DNA of 64,000 nucleotides from contig JAHBNG010000042.1 in the NCBI GenBank assembly GCA_019217005.1, forward strand, positions 42,198 through 106,197. Direction: 5' to 3'. This DNA comes from Chloroflexi bacterium TSY (lineage in GTDB: Bacteria; Chloroflexota; Anaerolineae; Caldilineales; Caldilineaceae). Numbering within the stretch: position 1 is the stretch's first letter; every line of letters starts with the position of its first letter. Below, one piece after another: positions 1 through 10,296 of the stretch. The translations under genes and the position numbers were made by a program. The notes beneath the pieces were generated by a model. It was not told the origin of the DNA. It searched no databases and was given only the letters and a program-made list of their open reading frames with translations.

Positions 1-620
1 AGATGGGCAACAGCGCCATTATCGCTGTGTTTCAAACGTTGCTAACGTTGCTCATTGCCTCAATGGTTGGATGGGGCTTTGCCAAATATGAGTTCCGGGG
101 TCGACATTTCTTAACGATTTTTCTCTTGGCAACCTTCACCATTCCGTTTCAAGTCACGCTTGTGCCGCTCTTCCAGTTGATGGTCAATATCAATTTACTG
201 GATAGCTTTTTGGGCGTGATCTTGCCTAGCTCCCTCAGCGCTTTTGGCGCCTTTTTCATGCGACAGGCAATGGTCTCGATTCCTGGTGAGCTGCTTGATG
301 CCGGTCGTATTGATGGCGCATCCGAGTGGGGGCTATTTTGGCGCGTTGGATTGCCTCTTTCCCAAGGCGCACTTTCTGTGCTGGCTGTGTTGGTTTTTCT
401 TGGCGCCTGGAATGATTATCTTTGGCCCTTAATTGTCTTGCGCAGTCCCGAAAATTTTACTTATCCACTTGGATTGGCAACGCTAAATGGACTCTACAAA
501 GTGGAGTATGGCATGATTCTCGGCGGCTCCTTCATCGCGACACTCCCTGTGATCCTCATCTTTGTGGCAGGGCGCAAGCAGTTGCTGGACAACCTGACCA
601 TTGGTGCAGTCAAAGGGTAA
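1..620 (+). CDS. Carbohydrate ABC transporter permease (MalG-type), 5' truncated by window edge
   Basis: Inner-membrane permease of a sugar ABC importer. The visible 205 residues are mostly membrane segments and contain the EAA-loop signature that contacts the ATPase ([16 protein letters not shown] around residues 103-118), followed by [11 protein letters not shown], typical of the MalG/UgpE side of the transporter. MalG-type permeases are usually 270-300 residues, so roughly the first 70-90 residues lie before the window. The gene runs away from the window start and is probably the last gene of an upstream binding-protein/permease operon, because the next gene is convergent. Substrate cannot be told from this part. 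Family call is secure. Confidence 0.93.
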   Translation, partial: MGNSAIIAVFQTLLTLLIASMVGWGFAKYEFRGRHFLTIFLLATFTIPFQVTLVPLFQLMVNINLLDSFLGVILPSSLSAFGAFFMRQAMVSIPGELLDAGRIDGASEWGLFWRVGLPLSQGALSVLAVLVFLGAWNDYLWPLIVLRSPENFTYPLGLATLNGLYKVEYGMILGGSFIATLPVILIFVAGRKQLLDNLTIGAVKG

Positions 621-649
621 GGCTCATTTGATGTTCGCCATTTTGATTT

Positions 650-728
650 GCTCATCAGACGAAATTGTGCAAACCTGAGATTCGATCTCTACTGGAAACG
701 GGGTGTTGCACAATTTTCTTAGATGAGC
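650..728. repeat. Long inverted repeat between convergent genes
   Basis: Arms of about 23 bases (GCTCATCAGACGAAATTGTG and its imperfect complement near 706-728) flank a 35-base centre. It overlaps the stop codon of the small leftward gene. It could act as a bidirectional terminator for the permease operon or be a small palindromic insertion; neither can be decided here. Confidence 0.5.
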
Positions 729-892
729 TTTTCATTTTCTTTCAATTCTTTGGACAACCGGAATTCCTCATGTTTGCGTTGCCATCGACGCTGCGCTGAC
801 ACCCAAAGCAAGGTGATCACCACGCCAACAACCCACCCCAAAAGAATTCGAATCTCAAACATCATGTCCGGTGCCAGTAGATCGTTATTCAT
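719..892 (-). CDS. Small single-pass membrane protein, 57 aa
   Basis: Unrecognised short protein starting MNNDLLAPDMMFEIRIL. One clear hydrophobic segment (about residues 11-32, ILLGWVVGVVITLLWVSA) is followed by a strongly charged tail rich in Arg, Glu and Lys (RRWQRKHEEFRLSKELKENE), the layout of a tail-in-cytoplasm membrane anchor. It is convergent to the sugar permease and has no close partner gene. The start is the first ATG of the frame; an R4 repeat lies directly upstream. Function unknown; the coding call rests on the hydrophobic/charged pattern and complete frame. Confidence 0.5.
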   Translation of the reverse strand: MNNDLLAPDMMFEIRILLGWVVGVVITLLWVSAQRRWQRKHEEFRLSKELKENEKLI

Positions 893-910
893 CTGACTCT
901 CCTATTTGGG

Positions 911-984
911 CGTATGCCACAAGATGTGTAAATGGACACCGCTCAGTAGAAAATCGGTTGCATTTACACACTTTGGGACACACT
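911..984. repeat. R4 palindromic repeat, copy 1
   Basis: Arms GATGTGTAAATG and CATTTACACACTTTGGGACA surround a short variable centre. Same architecture as copies near 15644, 29807 and 54791. Intergenic, no open frame. Confidence 0.8.
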
Positions 985-1072
985 TCCCCTATTTTTTGCA
1001 GTAATTATTTGCCTACATATCTATTCTCCCATATCTGGTCCCCATATATATGGGGTGTTATTATTTTGATCT

Positions 1073-1480
1073 CTACTCAGGGTTTTTGAGATCGCGAATG
1101 AACAGACCCGTTATCTTCCACTCACGATCATACTGTCCAAGAAACCAAGTTACGATTTCATCTTCCCAAGTACGAAAGCGGTTGCGTCCCGTATCCTTCG
1201 TCACAACGACAGCAGCCTTGCCGCGAATATCGACGTGTAAAACTTCAAATTGATTTTTATAAGGACCCGCTTCTTGTATAAATAACGCTGGCCACGCTTC
1301 TAACTCGTTTCCAGCAAGAAATAGGTGTGCCTGCCAATCTGTTGGCTCGCCAGAATAATTTCCGTTGACCATGATAAATTGTTGTGCTAGAGTGGAGAGC
1401 AACATTTGAGGGGAATTTATGATGAAGCCATTGTGATACGCGGCAATGATTGTTTTGGGATCATCATTTTGAGTTGTCAT
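1073..1480 (-). CDS. NTF2/SnoaL-like small protein, 135 aa (tentative)
   Basis: Protein of 135 residues that I assign only tentatively to the NTF2-like (SnoaL/DUF4440) fold: it begins with an Asp-Pro-Lys-Thr-Ile helix region, has a central TDWQAHLFLAGNEL segment and alternating strand-like stretches ending WKITGLFIRDL, which fits the cone-shaped fold and length of this group (about 120-150 residues). No catalytic residues can be pointed out. It is divergent from the GNAT gene at 1527, 46 bases away, so both promoters must lie in that short gap. Ribosome binding site is weak (AGAGAAA). Function unknown. Confidence 0.55.
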   Translation of the reverse strand: MTTQNDDPKTIIAAYHNGFIINSPQMLLSTLAQQFIMVNGNYSGEPTDWQAHLFLAGNELEAWPALFIQEAGPYKNQFEVLHVDIRGKAAVVVTKDTGRNRFRTWEDEIVTWFLGQYDREWKITGLFIRDLKNPE

Positions 1481-2171
1481 AGATCTGTTTCTCTATCGAT
1501 ATCAACTACTACTGGAGCAAAGATAAATGTCTACATTCATTCAGAGCGAACGACCCGATTCGGAGGACGCCCTTCTACTGATTCAAGAATTAGAGGCAGT
1601 TCTCGCACCGCAGTATCCTGTAGAAAGCAGACACGGTTATAGCGTTGGTAAGCTGATTGATCAGAAAGTTGAATTTTTTTGTCCTTCGCCACAATGGTGA
1701 ACGAGCGGGCTGTGCCGGTGTACAATTCTATGATGGGGGAGACAAGTTGAGGTATGGCGAAGTCAAACGAATGTATGTACGTACAGGGTTTCGTGGTCTC
1801 GGCTTCGCCAGATTGCTGCTGAAACATCTCGAAGAAACCGCCGCCGCTCGTGCCGTTCAGATATTGCGACTCGAGACAGGAATTTATCAGTTAGAAGCAA
1901 TTAGGCTCTATGACCTTATTTTTGCGCAACGAGAGCGTGATTCTATTCGTTCATGCAACTAGAGGGGGTTTCTAATCGGCCTCTAGATAGGATTTCAAGC
2001 AAATCAGAAGGTCACGAGAATAAGGATGTGAACTTAGCAGGTCAATCCGTGAAAGTGAGCCGTTCTGAAAAGAGAGAAAACCAGGTATTTGTAATAGATC
2101 TCGAACAATTCGTTTCTGCCGGAAAGGTTCAAATCTAGTATCCACGAGAGCTTGCTGATGGAAATGGCCTA

Positions 2172-3402
2172 TCAAATTATGCGCCAAATCAGCCAAAAGG
2201 ATAAGAGATTTTTTTGAGCTAGAAATAGGGTCTTGCGACGAGAAGCTAAGTGTAACCCCATTTTATCATTACGGAATTGTTCGATTTCAGCCGCACCTCG
2301 ATTGTCATAATATGAAATGAAGTGACGCTTGGATGGCAATTTGATGGTCGAAATGTAGTAACTGACACAAATTTGGGGGTGGTTCAAAATTAGGTTTACA
2401 CTTTTGATATATAGACAAAAATCTATATGAGACCGTTTTCTCTCTGAGAACCGGCGAAATCAGAGAATATAAACGTTCTTTCTGTTTCTAAAAGTGTAAA
2501 CCTATCTATCCAGCTAAAATGAACCACCCCCAAATTTGCTCGTTTTTCACTCTTTTTTTTGAGAAAAATGCGTACAGGGCGATTAAACTTGATAGGTGAT
2601 GGAATTTCAGCCAGAAAGACGTCACCGCAAGGATCCCATCGAGTCACCTGTTGCGCCCACAGATGGGCACGACGGTTGGAGTTGCCCTTCATCATAAATT
2701 GATAGTTGCGGTTGAGCAGCCACCGAATATTTTCTTCACTACCTGCACCGCCATCGGTGCGCCAGACGACTCGCTCGCGTTTTTTCTCGTCTAACTCTAA
2801 TGAACTTTCCGTGGCAAGCACGGCTGGCTGAAACGATGGAGCTGTATGCTGACTCCTGGATAGAGGTCTGACCAAACCGTTTCATGGTATTTAACCGAAC
2901 TTACACGGACCAATTGGCGTCCCGTTGCGTTTTTTGCCGCTAAAATAGCCTTTTTGACTTTTCTGTGCCTTTTTGCCGCATGGTAATCCGGATAGGTCAA
3001 AGTCTAACCACAAGAACCCTCGCCAATCGTGGTTGTGTATTTGGCTTAGAGGCTTGCAGATTTCGCTGACCGCACTCTACCGATATTCATTAGAGTTAGG
3101 GCGTCTAATGTACGAGACATATTTGATTGCTCACTAAGCTGCTCCATCCCATAAATTTTCGCAAGGAGTCTTTCTGGTCTGACCTTTGTATTGAACTCAG
3201 TCAGCGTTGCGCAACCACATAATATGCTAACCAGCACCTGTTCCAACTTACTTGCTGGTGTATATTCATACGTTTTGACCGGTATTTCGATCTTCTTCAA
3301 CGCAGTTAGCACTTTCTCTTGATGGTAGTGTGCCAGCAACGCAGCTAATGGTGCATACTGAGTATTGCTGATCTCGTTCGTTAGTCCGAATTCTATTGCC
3401 AT
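2172..3402 (-). pseudogene. DDE transposase of the IS1380-like element, broken
   Basis: Transposase remnant read leftwards in at least four pieces. The N-terminal piece starts MAIEFGLTNEISNTQY and contains LVSILCGCATLTEFNTKVRP; a middle piece carries GYFSGKKRNGT-like then VVWRTDGGAGSEENIRWLL, including the second catalytic Asp region; the C-terminal piece has YYDNRGAAEIEQFRNDK, the YxxRG...E motif of the IS1380/IS4 superfamily. Frame changes near 3050 and 2880 and a MITE-A insertion (2376-2530) interrupt it. A complete protein would be about 400-450 residues. Family assignment is from motif pattern only. Confidence 0.7.
2376..2530. mobile_element. MITE-A copy 1 (subtype 1), inside IS1380-like transposase
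   Basis: 155 bp, begins GGGGTGGTTCAAAATTAGG and ends TGAACCACCCC. Flanked by the 8-bp direct repeat CAAATTTG (2368-2375 and 2531-2538). Nearly identical to the copy at 16703. No coding capacity. Confidence 0.92.
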
Positions 3403-3491
3403 GAATGCCTCCTTGGATCGGGTATCTCTAATGAATTTCTTTGAGGCTATCCTTTTTTCGGCATTTTGACGAATTTGATCGAATAGAATCA

Positions 3492-3647
3492 GGGGTGGTT
3501 CAGAATTAGGTTTACACTTTTGATACATAGATAAAAATCTATATTGAGGTCATTTTCTGCCTGAGCATGGCTCAAAGTAGAAAATATAAACATCTTTTCT
3601 CTTTGCAAAAATGTAAACCTAATTGTCCGCCTAAAATGAACCACCCC
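3492..3647. mobile_element. MITE-A copy 2 (subtype 2), near end of the IS1380-like element
   Basis: 156 bp with the same GGGGTGGTTCA / TGAACCACCCC ends and an 8-bp duplication TAGAATCA (3484-3491 and 3648-3655). Internal sequence matches the copy at 33951 rather than copy 1, so it belongs to a second subtype. It lies upstream of the transposase start. Confidence 0.92.
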
Positions 3648-3826
3648 TAGAATCAGGCTCTTATTGCGTCAACGAATAGAATTCCCTTCCCGTTGCGCAA
3701 AAATAAGGTATGAGAAGAATGGATTCTATCGAATTGGTCCATTTGGTGAGTACCGAGACGACCCGCTGAGTCTTTACTTCGAGAAACGAATCGATACCGA
3801 GATTGTCTCAAGTTAAAGAAGCCTCT

Positions 3827-4670
3827 CTATAAACGATGCCACAAGATACCAAGATCGCTCATCACGCGGTGGACCATTTTCAAAATCGCATATGGCATCG
3901 TAAACGCCGAGTGGAACATTAAATAAGCCTGGGCAGTGTTGGCTTTAGATCTGACTTGCACAAGATGATAGTGCTCATCATCACAGACAAATTTATCGCC
4001 TTCGCCTCCAAAGGGAATTCCCGGCTGCTGACTCAGTCTGGCGTGGACGGATTTCGCGGTTGCCTTATCCCAATCGGGAGTGGTTATGACCACATTCCCC
4101 ACCGACCATTGCATCCGTACGTGCTCTCGAGCTTGAACCGTTTTGCTGTCGGTTGCAATGCCGTTCATTGCAGCGACAAATTCATCTCGCGATGAGGCCT
4201 GGATGAAGCTATCGAGCATTGAATTCATGACCACGGCTGACCGTGCCCACAAAAATTGGCGGACGCCACTTTTGACGAGTGAGTAGAGTTTGTCCTCGGT
4301 TGCTTCTTGCTTGGTAAAGTAACCATTGATGTCGTATCGGTCAATAACGCTTCGTTCGGGAGCCAAGCCAGGTTGGCCGGTTCGGATAAAGAGCTGGGTG
4401 AGTTTGTTGTCCATCTCTTCGCGGATGTACTGACACAGTTCCAAGCCAGCGCTATCGCTCTCCATTACCACATCGATGAACCCTACCGCCACCCTCCATA
4501 TCATCTCTGGCTGGCTGTGCAAGAGTTCCAACGCTTGGGATTTACTCTCTGCCATGCGGAGTTTTAGGGGGGAGACCATACACTTCAAAATCTTGCATCG
4601 CTAACTTAGAGATGTGTAACACATCAGGTTCGTCGTCGACTAAAAGTAGTTCCCATTCGTTAAAAAACAT
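3827..4670 (-). pseudogene. DUF3369-type response regulator, frameshifted at a C/G run
   Basis: The N-terminal receiver start MFFNEWELLLVDDEPDVLHI lies in one frame from 4670, and the rest (from SKSQALELLHSQPE to the end at 3827) in another. The switch falls in a run of six G (4567-4572 on the plus strand); one base fewer gives Tyr-Gly-Leu-Pro-Leu-Lys-Leu. The acidic pair DDE, the phosphoacceptor region VAVGFIDVVMESDSAG and IREEMDNKLTQLFIRTGQPG are characteristic of receivers that precede a DUF3369 domain in large signalling proteins. The continuous piece after the shift is 253 residues, so here the domain appears without a histidine kinase or cyclase output. No kinase gene is nearby. Either a real frameshift or a homopolymer error. 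Confidence 0.75.
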
Positions 4671-4706
4671 AATTGCACTTCTGATTGGAAATCAATTGTT
4701 GGTCCT

Positions 4707-4823
4707 TATAGACAAACCAAAGAGACATTGGACAAATGAAGAGGGAGCACGCCCCGTGCAACCGGACCGGCACGAGGCGTGCCTACTGCTCCATTGTCCG
4801 ACGTTTAATTGTTTTGTCTATTA
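4707..4823. repeat. Imperfect long inverted repeat
   Basis: Arms run from TAGACAAA inward through GGACAAATG and GAGCACGCCCCGTG, and return as CACGAGGCGTGC, CATTGTCC and TTTGTCTA. Spacing suggests a small palindromic insertion of about 115 bp. The stretch 4671-5436 holds no gene that I can support; it contains this repeat, the 19-bp motif at 5114 and the hairpin at 5249. Confidence 0.55.
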
Positions 4824-5113
4824 GATTCGGAATGATGTCTGGGGTTGTTATACCACATTCGGCTCATAAATGAGAATTATTCCGAGCGCGTCAATTAGCC
4901 TGCAGCCACGACCCAATCCCTGTATAGAATTTATGTGGCACAATCGAGATTTTGAAAAACACGATCCTTTTTGTATTGTCATGACTCTAAAGATTAGGGA
5001 CTGTTGACACTTGTTTGTTCGCACAGGCGTTTCTTTTATAATGGTTACAGCATCATAGTCTCATTCGAGAGGCATTGCTAATAATCATATCATATGGCCC
5101 CGAGTACACAGAT

Positions 5114-5132
5114 TAAATGTCAACAGAACCTA
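5114..5132 (+). repeat. 19-bp motif TAAATGTCAACAGAACCTA, copy 1
   Basis: Exact 19-base motif also found at 23464 (identical), 39403 (one mismatch) and 41441 (reverse complement). Resembles a solitary insertion-sequence end; no partner end was found nearby. Confidence 0.7.
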
Positions 5133-5248
5133 AGAAACAAAATTCGCTCATCTCTTAAATGTATGCAAATTACCAATTGCTGGTCAAGGAGTGTGTCCAT
5201 TGCGCATATTTGTGGTAGATGAGCAAACAAAATTATACTTTGCTCTGT

Positions 5249-5303
5249 ATGAAAACCGTAGTTTGGTCTCTCTGCTAGAGCTTTCGAAAACTACGGTTTT
5301 CAT
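5249..5303. other. Strong hairpin
   Basis: Near-perfect arms ATGAAAACCGTAGTTT and AAAACTACGGTTTTCAT separated by 22 bases. No T-run follows on the plus strand, so it is not a classic terminator. Lies about 130 bases before the small gene at 5437. Confidence 0.55.
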
Positions 5304-5548
5304 CACAACCGCAGTATAGAATATGTACTTTAGGGTGCGTAGAACCATCCCTCAAAGCGTACACAAAACAACCGGATTTCCCAAAGAATGTTGTATTAGG
5401 TATCATTTTGGCGGATGGTCAAACAGGAGAAACATTATGAATGCTGTCAGGGTTCAATACACGGTGAAAGAGGCGTACGTTGAAACCAATAAGGCCAATA
5501 TCCAACGGGTCATGGCTGATCTCAAAGAGATTAACAATCCAGATATTA

Positions 5549-7039
5549 CTTTACTTTCTGGTAAAAGAAAAGAGATGAGGTGAGAAATGTGACAAAAAGC
5601 GGTTAGCAGTTCATCCTAAAGGTAGAGAACCCAAAAAAGGAGGAAGGAATGCTAACCGCGCCAGAAATAACTATAGCAGTACTGATGAATGTATTGCAAG
5701 TAACGCCGATGGGAACAAACGTAAATGTAATGCGTCTGATGTGGGCAATGCTGAATGGGTCGTTTCTGAAAAGTCGAGGAGCAATCCATAGCGCATTGAA
5801 AGAAAGCGGGTTTGAAGATGAGGAGCTCCGGCGAAGCTTTCGATATGGATCATGGGATATCACAAGTCTGCTGGGGTCGTGGCAAGAAGAAGTGGAGTGG
5901 AAAGGGGAATGGGAGGCAAAAAAGTTAGAAGGGTACCGAGTGAAAAGCATAGATATCACAGGGTTCTGGCGACCGAAGCTGCAAGGGAAAGTGAACCGAC
6001 TCTATAACTCAACGGCTCGTCGGGCATTGCCCGCGCTCATCTTTGGAGTGATGATAAGCTCGGGGGAGATAGGCGGGAAGCGAGTGCCACTGCTCAAGGC
6101 AATCATGAGATGCACGGTTGGAACAAAGGAAAGTGAGTTTCGGAAAAAGCTGCTGAAAGAGACGAAGAAATCACTGGAGTCAGACGAAGTGGCGGTGGTC
6201 GATGCCGGGTTTACAATCAGAGAAATGCTAGAAAGCGGCATAGACCGATTTGTCCTGCGGGAAGCGATTAACTGCACAGTGCGCCGCAATGAGTTCCCCA
6301 AACGCAAAGAAAAAGGCAGACCACCTGAATATGGTGATATTGTGCGTCCGCTCTCTCGCAGCTATAAGGGAAAGCGACTCGAGGCTACAACTCCGGACTC
6401 GTCTGGTCGCTTTCTCTATAGTGGTCGCCTGATTTGCTATCAAGCATGGCACAATCTCGTCCCCAGAACAACCAAGGTGGATACAGCCAACCGTACCTAC
6501 TCGATTTACGTCATTCAGGATCCGGCCTACAACACACCTTTGGTTTTGGCGACCGTTATGACTTTGCAGCCTGAAACCATTTATCTTGTCTACCTGGAAC
6601 GCTGGCCTGTTGAACATCCCCCCTTGGCTTCCAAGCAGATGATTGGCTTACATCGTCAATTTGTTCATGCCGATGAGGCTTGTTTCCGCTTACCTGAACT
6701 GGGGCTGCTGGCTGGCAATCTTCTTTCCCATTTAGCCGCTTCTCTTCCTCCCATACCGACTGGCTACTGGGCTCGAGAGCCTCACTCCCGGCAGGCTGCG
6801 CCGTGTTCTCTCGAGTGCTCTTTTTCCAACTCCTGACCAACTCGACCCTGACTTTCGGAAAAGGCCTCGGTTTCACACCATTTCCCTAAAGGCGTTCTCG
6901 CTCATCGCCGCCTCAATGCCGCTGCTTAAACTAGCCGAGCACTATTTTTACATTTTATCCCGTTATTTTCAGGGTGGATTCTTTTTTCCGCCCCTTTCGG
7001 TTTGCCCTTTGTCACTCAAGCCTTTACCAGAAAGTAAAG
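5549..7039 (+). mobile_element. IS4-superfamily element, copy 1 (1,491 bp)
   Basis: Ends CTTTACTTTCTGGTAAA / TTTACCAGAAAGTAAAG form the terminal inverted repeat. Target duplication TATTA. One transposase gene in the plus direction. Two further copies lie at 14142 and 59056, both with TAATA duplications, so the element prefers AT-rich pentamers. Confidence 0.93.
5649..6836 (+). CDS. IS4-superfamily DDE transposase, C-terminus altered (395 aa)
   Basis: Cut-and-paste transposase. First catalytic Asp in KSIDITGFWRP (about residue 101), second in VAVVDAGFTI (about residue 183), catalytic Glu in [15 protein letters not shown] (near residue 320). The last stretch matches exactly the Y-(2)-R-(3)-E-(6)-K signature of IS4-type enzymes. 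Compared with copies 2 and 3 this copy lacks 9 bp after the Arg-Ser pair near residue 60 (missing Trp-Trp-Ser) and 5 bp near 6780, which shifts the frame over the last 20-odd residues (ends SLECSFSNS instead of AHRRLNAAA). The catalytic core is intact, so this is the copy most likely to be active. Ribosome binding site AAAGGAGGAAGG precedes the start. Confidence 0.88.
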   Translation: MLTAPEITIAVLMNVLQVTPMGTNVNVMRLMWAMLNGSFLKSRGAIHSALKESGFEDEELRRSFRYGSWDITSLLGSWQEEVEWKGEWEAKKLEGYRVKSIDITGFWRPKLQGKVNRLYNSTARRALPALIFGVMISSGEIGGKRVPLLKAIMRCTVGTKESEFRKKLLKETKKSLESDEVAVVDAGFTIREMLESGIDRFVLREAINCTVRRNEFPKRKEKGRPPEYGDIVRPLSRSYKGKRLEATTPDSSGRFLYSGRLICYQAWHNLVPRTTKVDTANRTYSIYVIQDPAYNTPLVLATVMTLQPETIYLVYLERWPVEHPPLASKQMIGLHRQFVHADEACFRLPELGLLAGNLLSHLAASLPPIPTGYWAREPHSRQAAPCSLECSFSNS

Positions 7040-7256
7040 TATTAAGTACAGTTCGTTTTTGCTTGATGATGGCAAAACGTTTATGCACTTCGTTATGCGA
7101 GCGAACGAAGAAGCCCAGAAGACCCTAAGCGAACTTCCTTCATTTCAGGAATTTCAGCGCCAATTGCGAGAGAGTGGTCCAGAAGTGCCGCCAAAAGCCG
7201 AAGACCTTGCATTGGTGGGAGCCTCTTGGGATATCTTCTAAATTGCCAGAGTGTTG

Positions 7257-7364
7257 ATGCAAAAGCACAATGACACAGAGATTCACTGAGAAAAGAGAGA
7301 AGCCAATAAGCTCTGAGATAACATGAACTGTTACGCTCTGTGAATCTCTGTGCAATTTTTATGC
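7257..7364. repeat. Intergenic inverted repeat (CACAGAGATTCAC family)
   Basis: Arms ACACAGAGATTCAC and GTGAATCTCTGTGCA, with outer GCAAAA / TTTTTATGC, enclose about 50 bases. Fills the space between the disrupted small gene and the sigma factor. Looks like a small palindromic repeat; a terminator role is possible. Confidence 0.65.
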
Positions 7365-7374
7365 ACAATTCAAT

Positions 7375-8241
7375 ATGAATAGGATAGAACAACCGAAAAT
7401 GAAGACCCGCGACGAATCGGTTTTGAGTGACGAGGAACTTTTATTGCATGCGCGAAATGGTAACATCCGAGCCTTTCACACGCTGTTTGCCCAATTTCAG
7501 CCTCAACTTAAATCGTACCTTTACCGTCTTCTGGCAAATCGTAACGATATGGAAGATATGGCACAGGATGTTTTTATCGCCGCATTCGAGAACATCAAGA
7601 CATTTCGAGGGGAATCTACACTGAAATCATGGGTCTTTACGATTGCGACCAATAAGGCGCGCCGTCATCTCAAAAACGAGAATCGTTGGGCTCCTGATAC
7701 GATGGAACGAACGCGGGACCATGCCCATGCGCACCCTGATGTAATGGAGCTCCTTCATCAAACCAATCGATTGTCACCACAAGGAACATACGAAGTACGC
7801 GAACATATTGATTACTGTTTTACATGTGTGTCAAAAATGCTACCGCTTAAAGAGCAAATTGTGCTTATCCTAGTCGACGTTTATCGTTTCAAAATTGCAG
7901 ACGTGAGCCAAATTCTTGATGTGGGTGTCGGCGCCATCAAACATCTGCTCCGCAACGCCCGACAAACCATGATTCGGATTTTCGACGACACTTGTGCACT
8001 GGTGCACAAGAAGGGCGTGTGCGATCAATGCAGTCAGCTCAACGGTCGGTTCAACCCTGAGCAGGATCGGCAAGCTGAAGTGATGAAAATTAAATGGGTA
8101 AAGGAGCGGGATAAGCACAACACCGAAGAACTTCTGCGTCTGCGTACGGCTCTCGTTAGAGAGATCGATCCATTACAAGCAACTGGCTCAGATTTGCATG
8201 AGCTGTTCCTGAAATTCAATTACACTGTCAATCAAAATTGA
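7375..8241 (+). CDS. ECF-type sigma-70 family RNA polymerase sigma factor with Cys-rich extension
   Basis: Region 2 (about residues 36-102) has the core-binding and -10 recognition helices, including NDMEDMAQDVFIAAFENI and STLKSWVFTIATNKARRHL. Region 4 (about 150-205) has the helix-turn-helix KEQIVLILVDVYRFKIADVS then GAIKHLLRNARQTM. After region 4 there is an unusual 85-residue tail starting CALVHKKGVCDQCSQLNGRF, with a CxxC pair that may bind a metal. The tail exceeds the usual ECF length of 160-200 residues. No anti-sigma gene adjoins it. The gene is convergent with the helicase operon (14-base gap). An alternative start at 7399 has a better spaced AGGAT element. Confidence 0.88.
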   Translation: MNRIEQPKMKTRDESVLSDEELLLHARNGNIRAFHTLFAQFQPQLKSYLYRLLANRNDMEDMAQDVFIAAFENIKTFRGESTLKSWVFTIATNKARRHLKNENRWAPDTMERTRDHAHAHPDVMELLHQTNRLSPQGTYEVREHIDYCFTCVSKMLPLKEQIVLILVDVYRFKIADVSQILDVGVGAIKHLLRNARQTMIRIFDDTCALVHKKGVCDQCSQLNGRFNPEQDRQAEVMKIKWVKERDKHNTEELLRLRTALVREIDPLQATGSDLHELFLKFNYTVNQN

Positions 8242-8255
8242 TGATAAATAATGGA

Positions 8256-10277
<2,022 letters not shown>

Positions 10278-10296
10278 GTCAAGCTATGATATAAAA

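Larger units (their letters stand above)
1914..3708 (-). mobile_element. IS1380-like insertion sequence (1,795 bp) carrying two MITE-A copies
   Basis: Imperfect terminal inverted repeats of about 40 bp begin CCTTATTTTTGCGCAACG at both ends. A 5-bp duplication TATGA flanks the element. Ends beginning CC, 4-5-bp duplications and the transposase layout fit the IS1380 family. Without its two internal MITE-A insertions the element would be about 1.48 kb plus duplications. It is inactive because its transposase is broken. Confidence 0.8.
1527..3816 (+). pseudogene. GNAT N-acetyltransferase gene split by an IS1380-like element
   Basis: Acyl-CoA-dependent GNAT acetyltransferase. The 5' part (1527-1913) encodes the N-terminus and the acetyl-CoA loop (MYVRTGFRGLGFARLLL, the RGxG/A region) and ends at RLY; the 3' part (3714-3816) continues [14 protein letters not shown] and ends at 3816. 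Between them lies an insertion flanked by TATGA on both sides (1909-1913 and 3709-3713). Removing the insertion and one TATGA joins Tyr-Glu-Lys-Asn-Gly-Phe, the usual GNAT C-terminal motif, giving about 162 residues. A second defect is a run of seven T at 1674-1680, where six T would keep the frame. Both defects make the gene non-functional as written; the T-run could be a sequencing error, the insertion is not. Confidence 0.88.
5437..7241 (+). pseudogene. Small 102-aa protein gene split by IS4-type element copy 1
   Basis: The 5' part starts at an ATG with a good ribosome binding site (CAGGAG, 5425-5430) and encodes MNAVRVQYTVKEAYVETNKA through NNPDI; the 3' part after the insertion continues KYSSFLLDDGKTFMHFVMRA and ends GASWDIF. 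Deleting 5549-7039 plus one TATTA duplication (5544-5548 and 7040-7044) gives one intact frame of 102 residues. Length, N-terminal strand and the internal FMHFVMRANEE segment resemble the dimeric alpha-beta barrel (antibiotic monooxygenase-like) group of small proteins, but this is tentative. The insertion removes the second half, so it should be inactive. Confidence 0.88.

Noticed and set aside
5020..5110. Possible promoter TTGACA...TATAAT in the 4.7-5.4 kb gap
   Set aside because: Spacing is about 27 bases, too long for a sigma-70 promoter.
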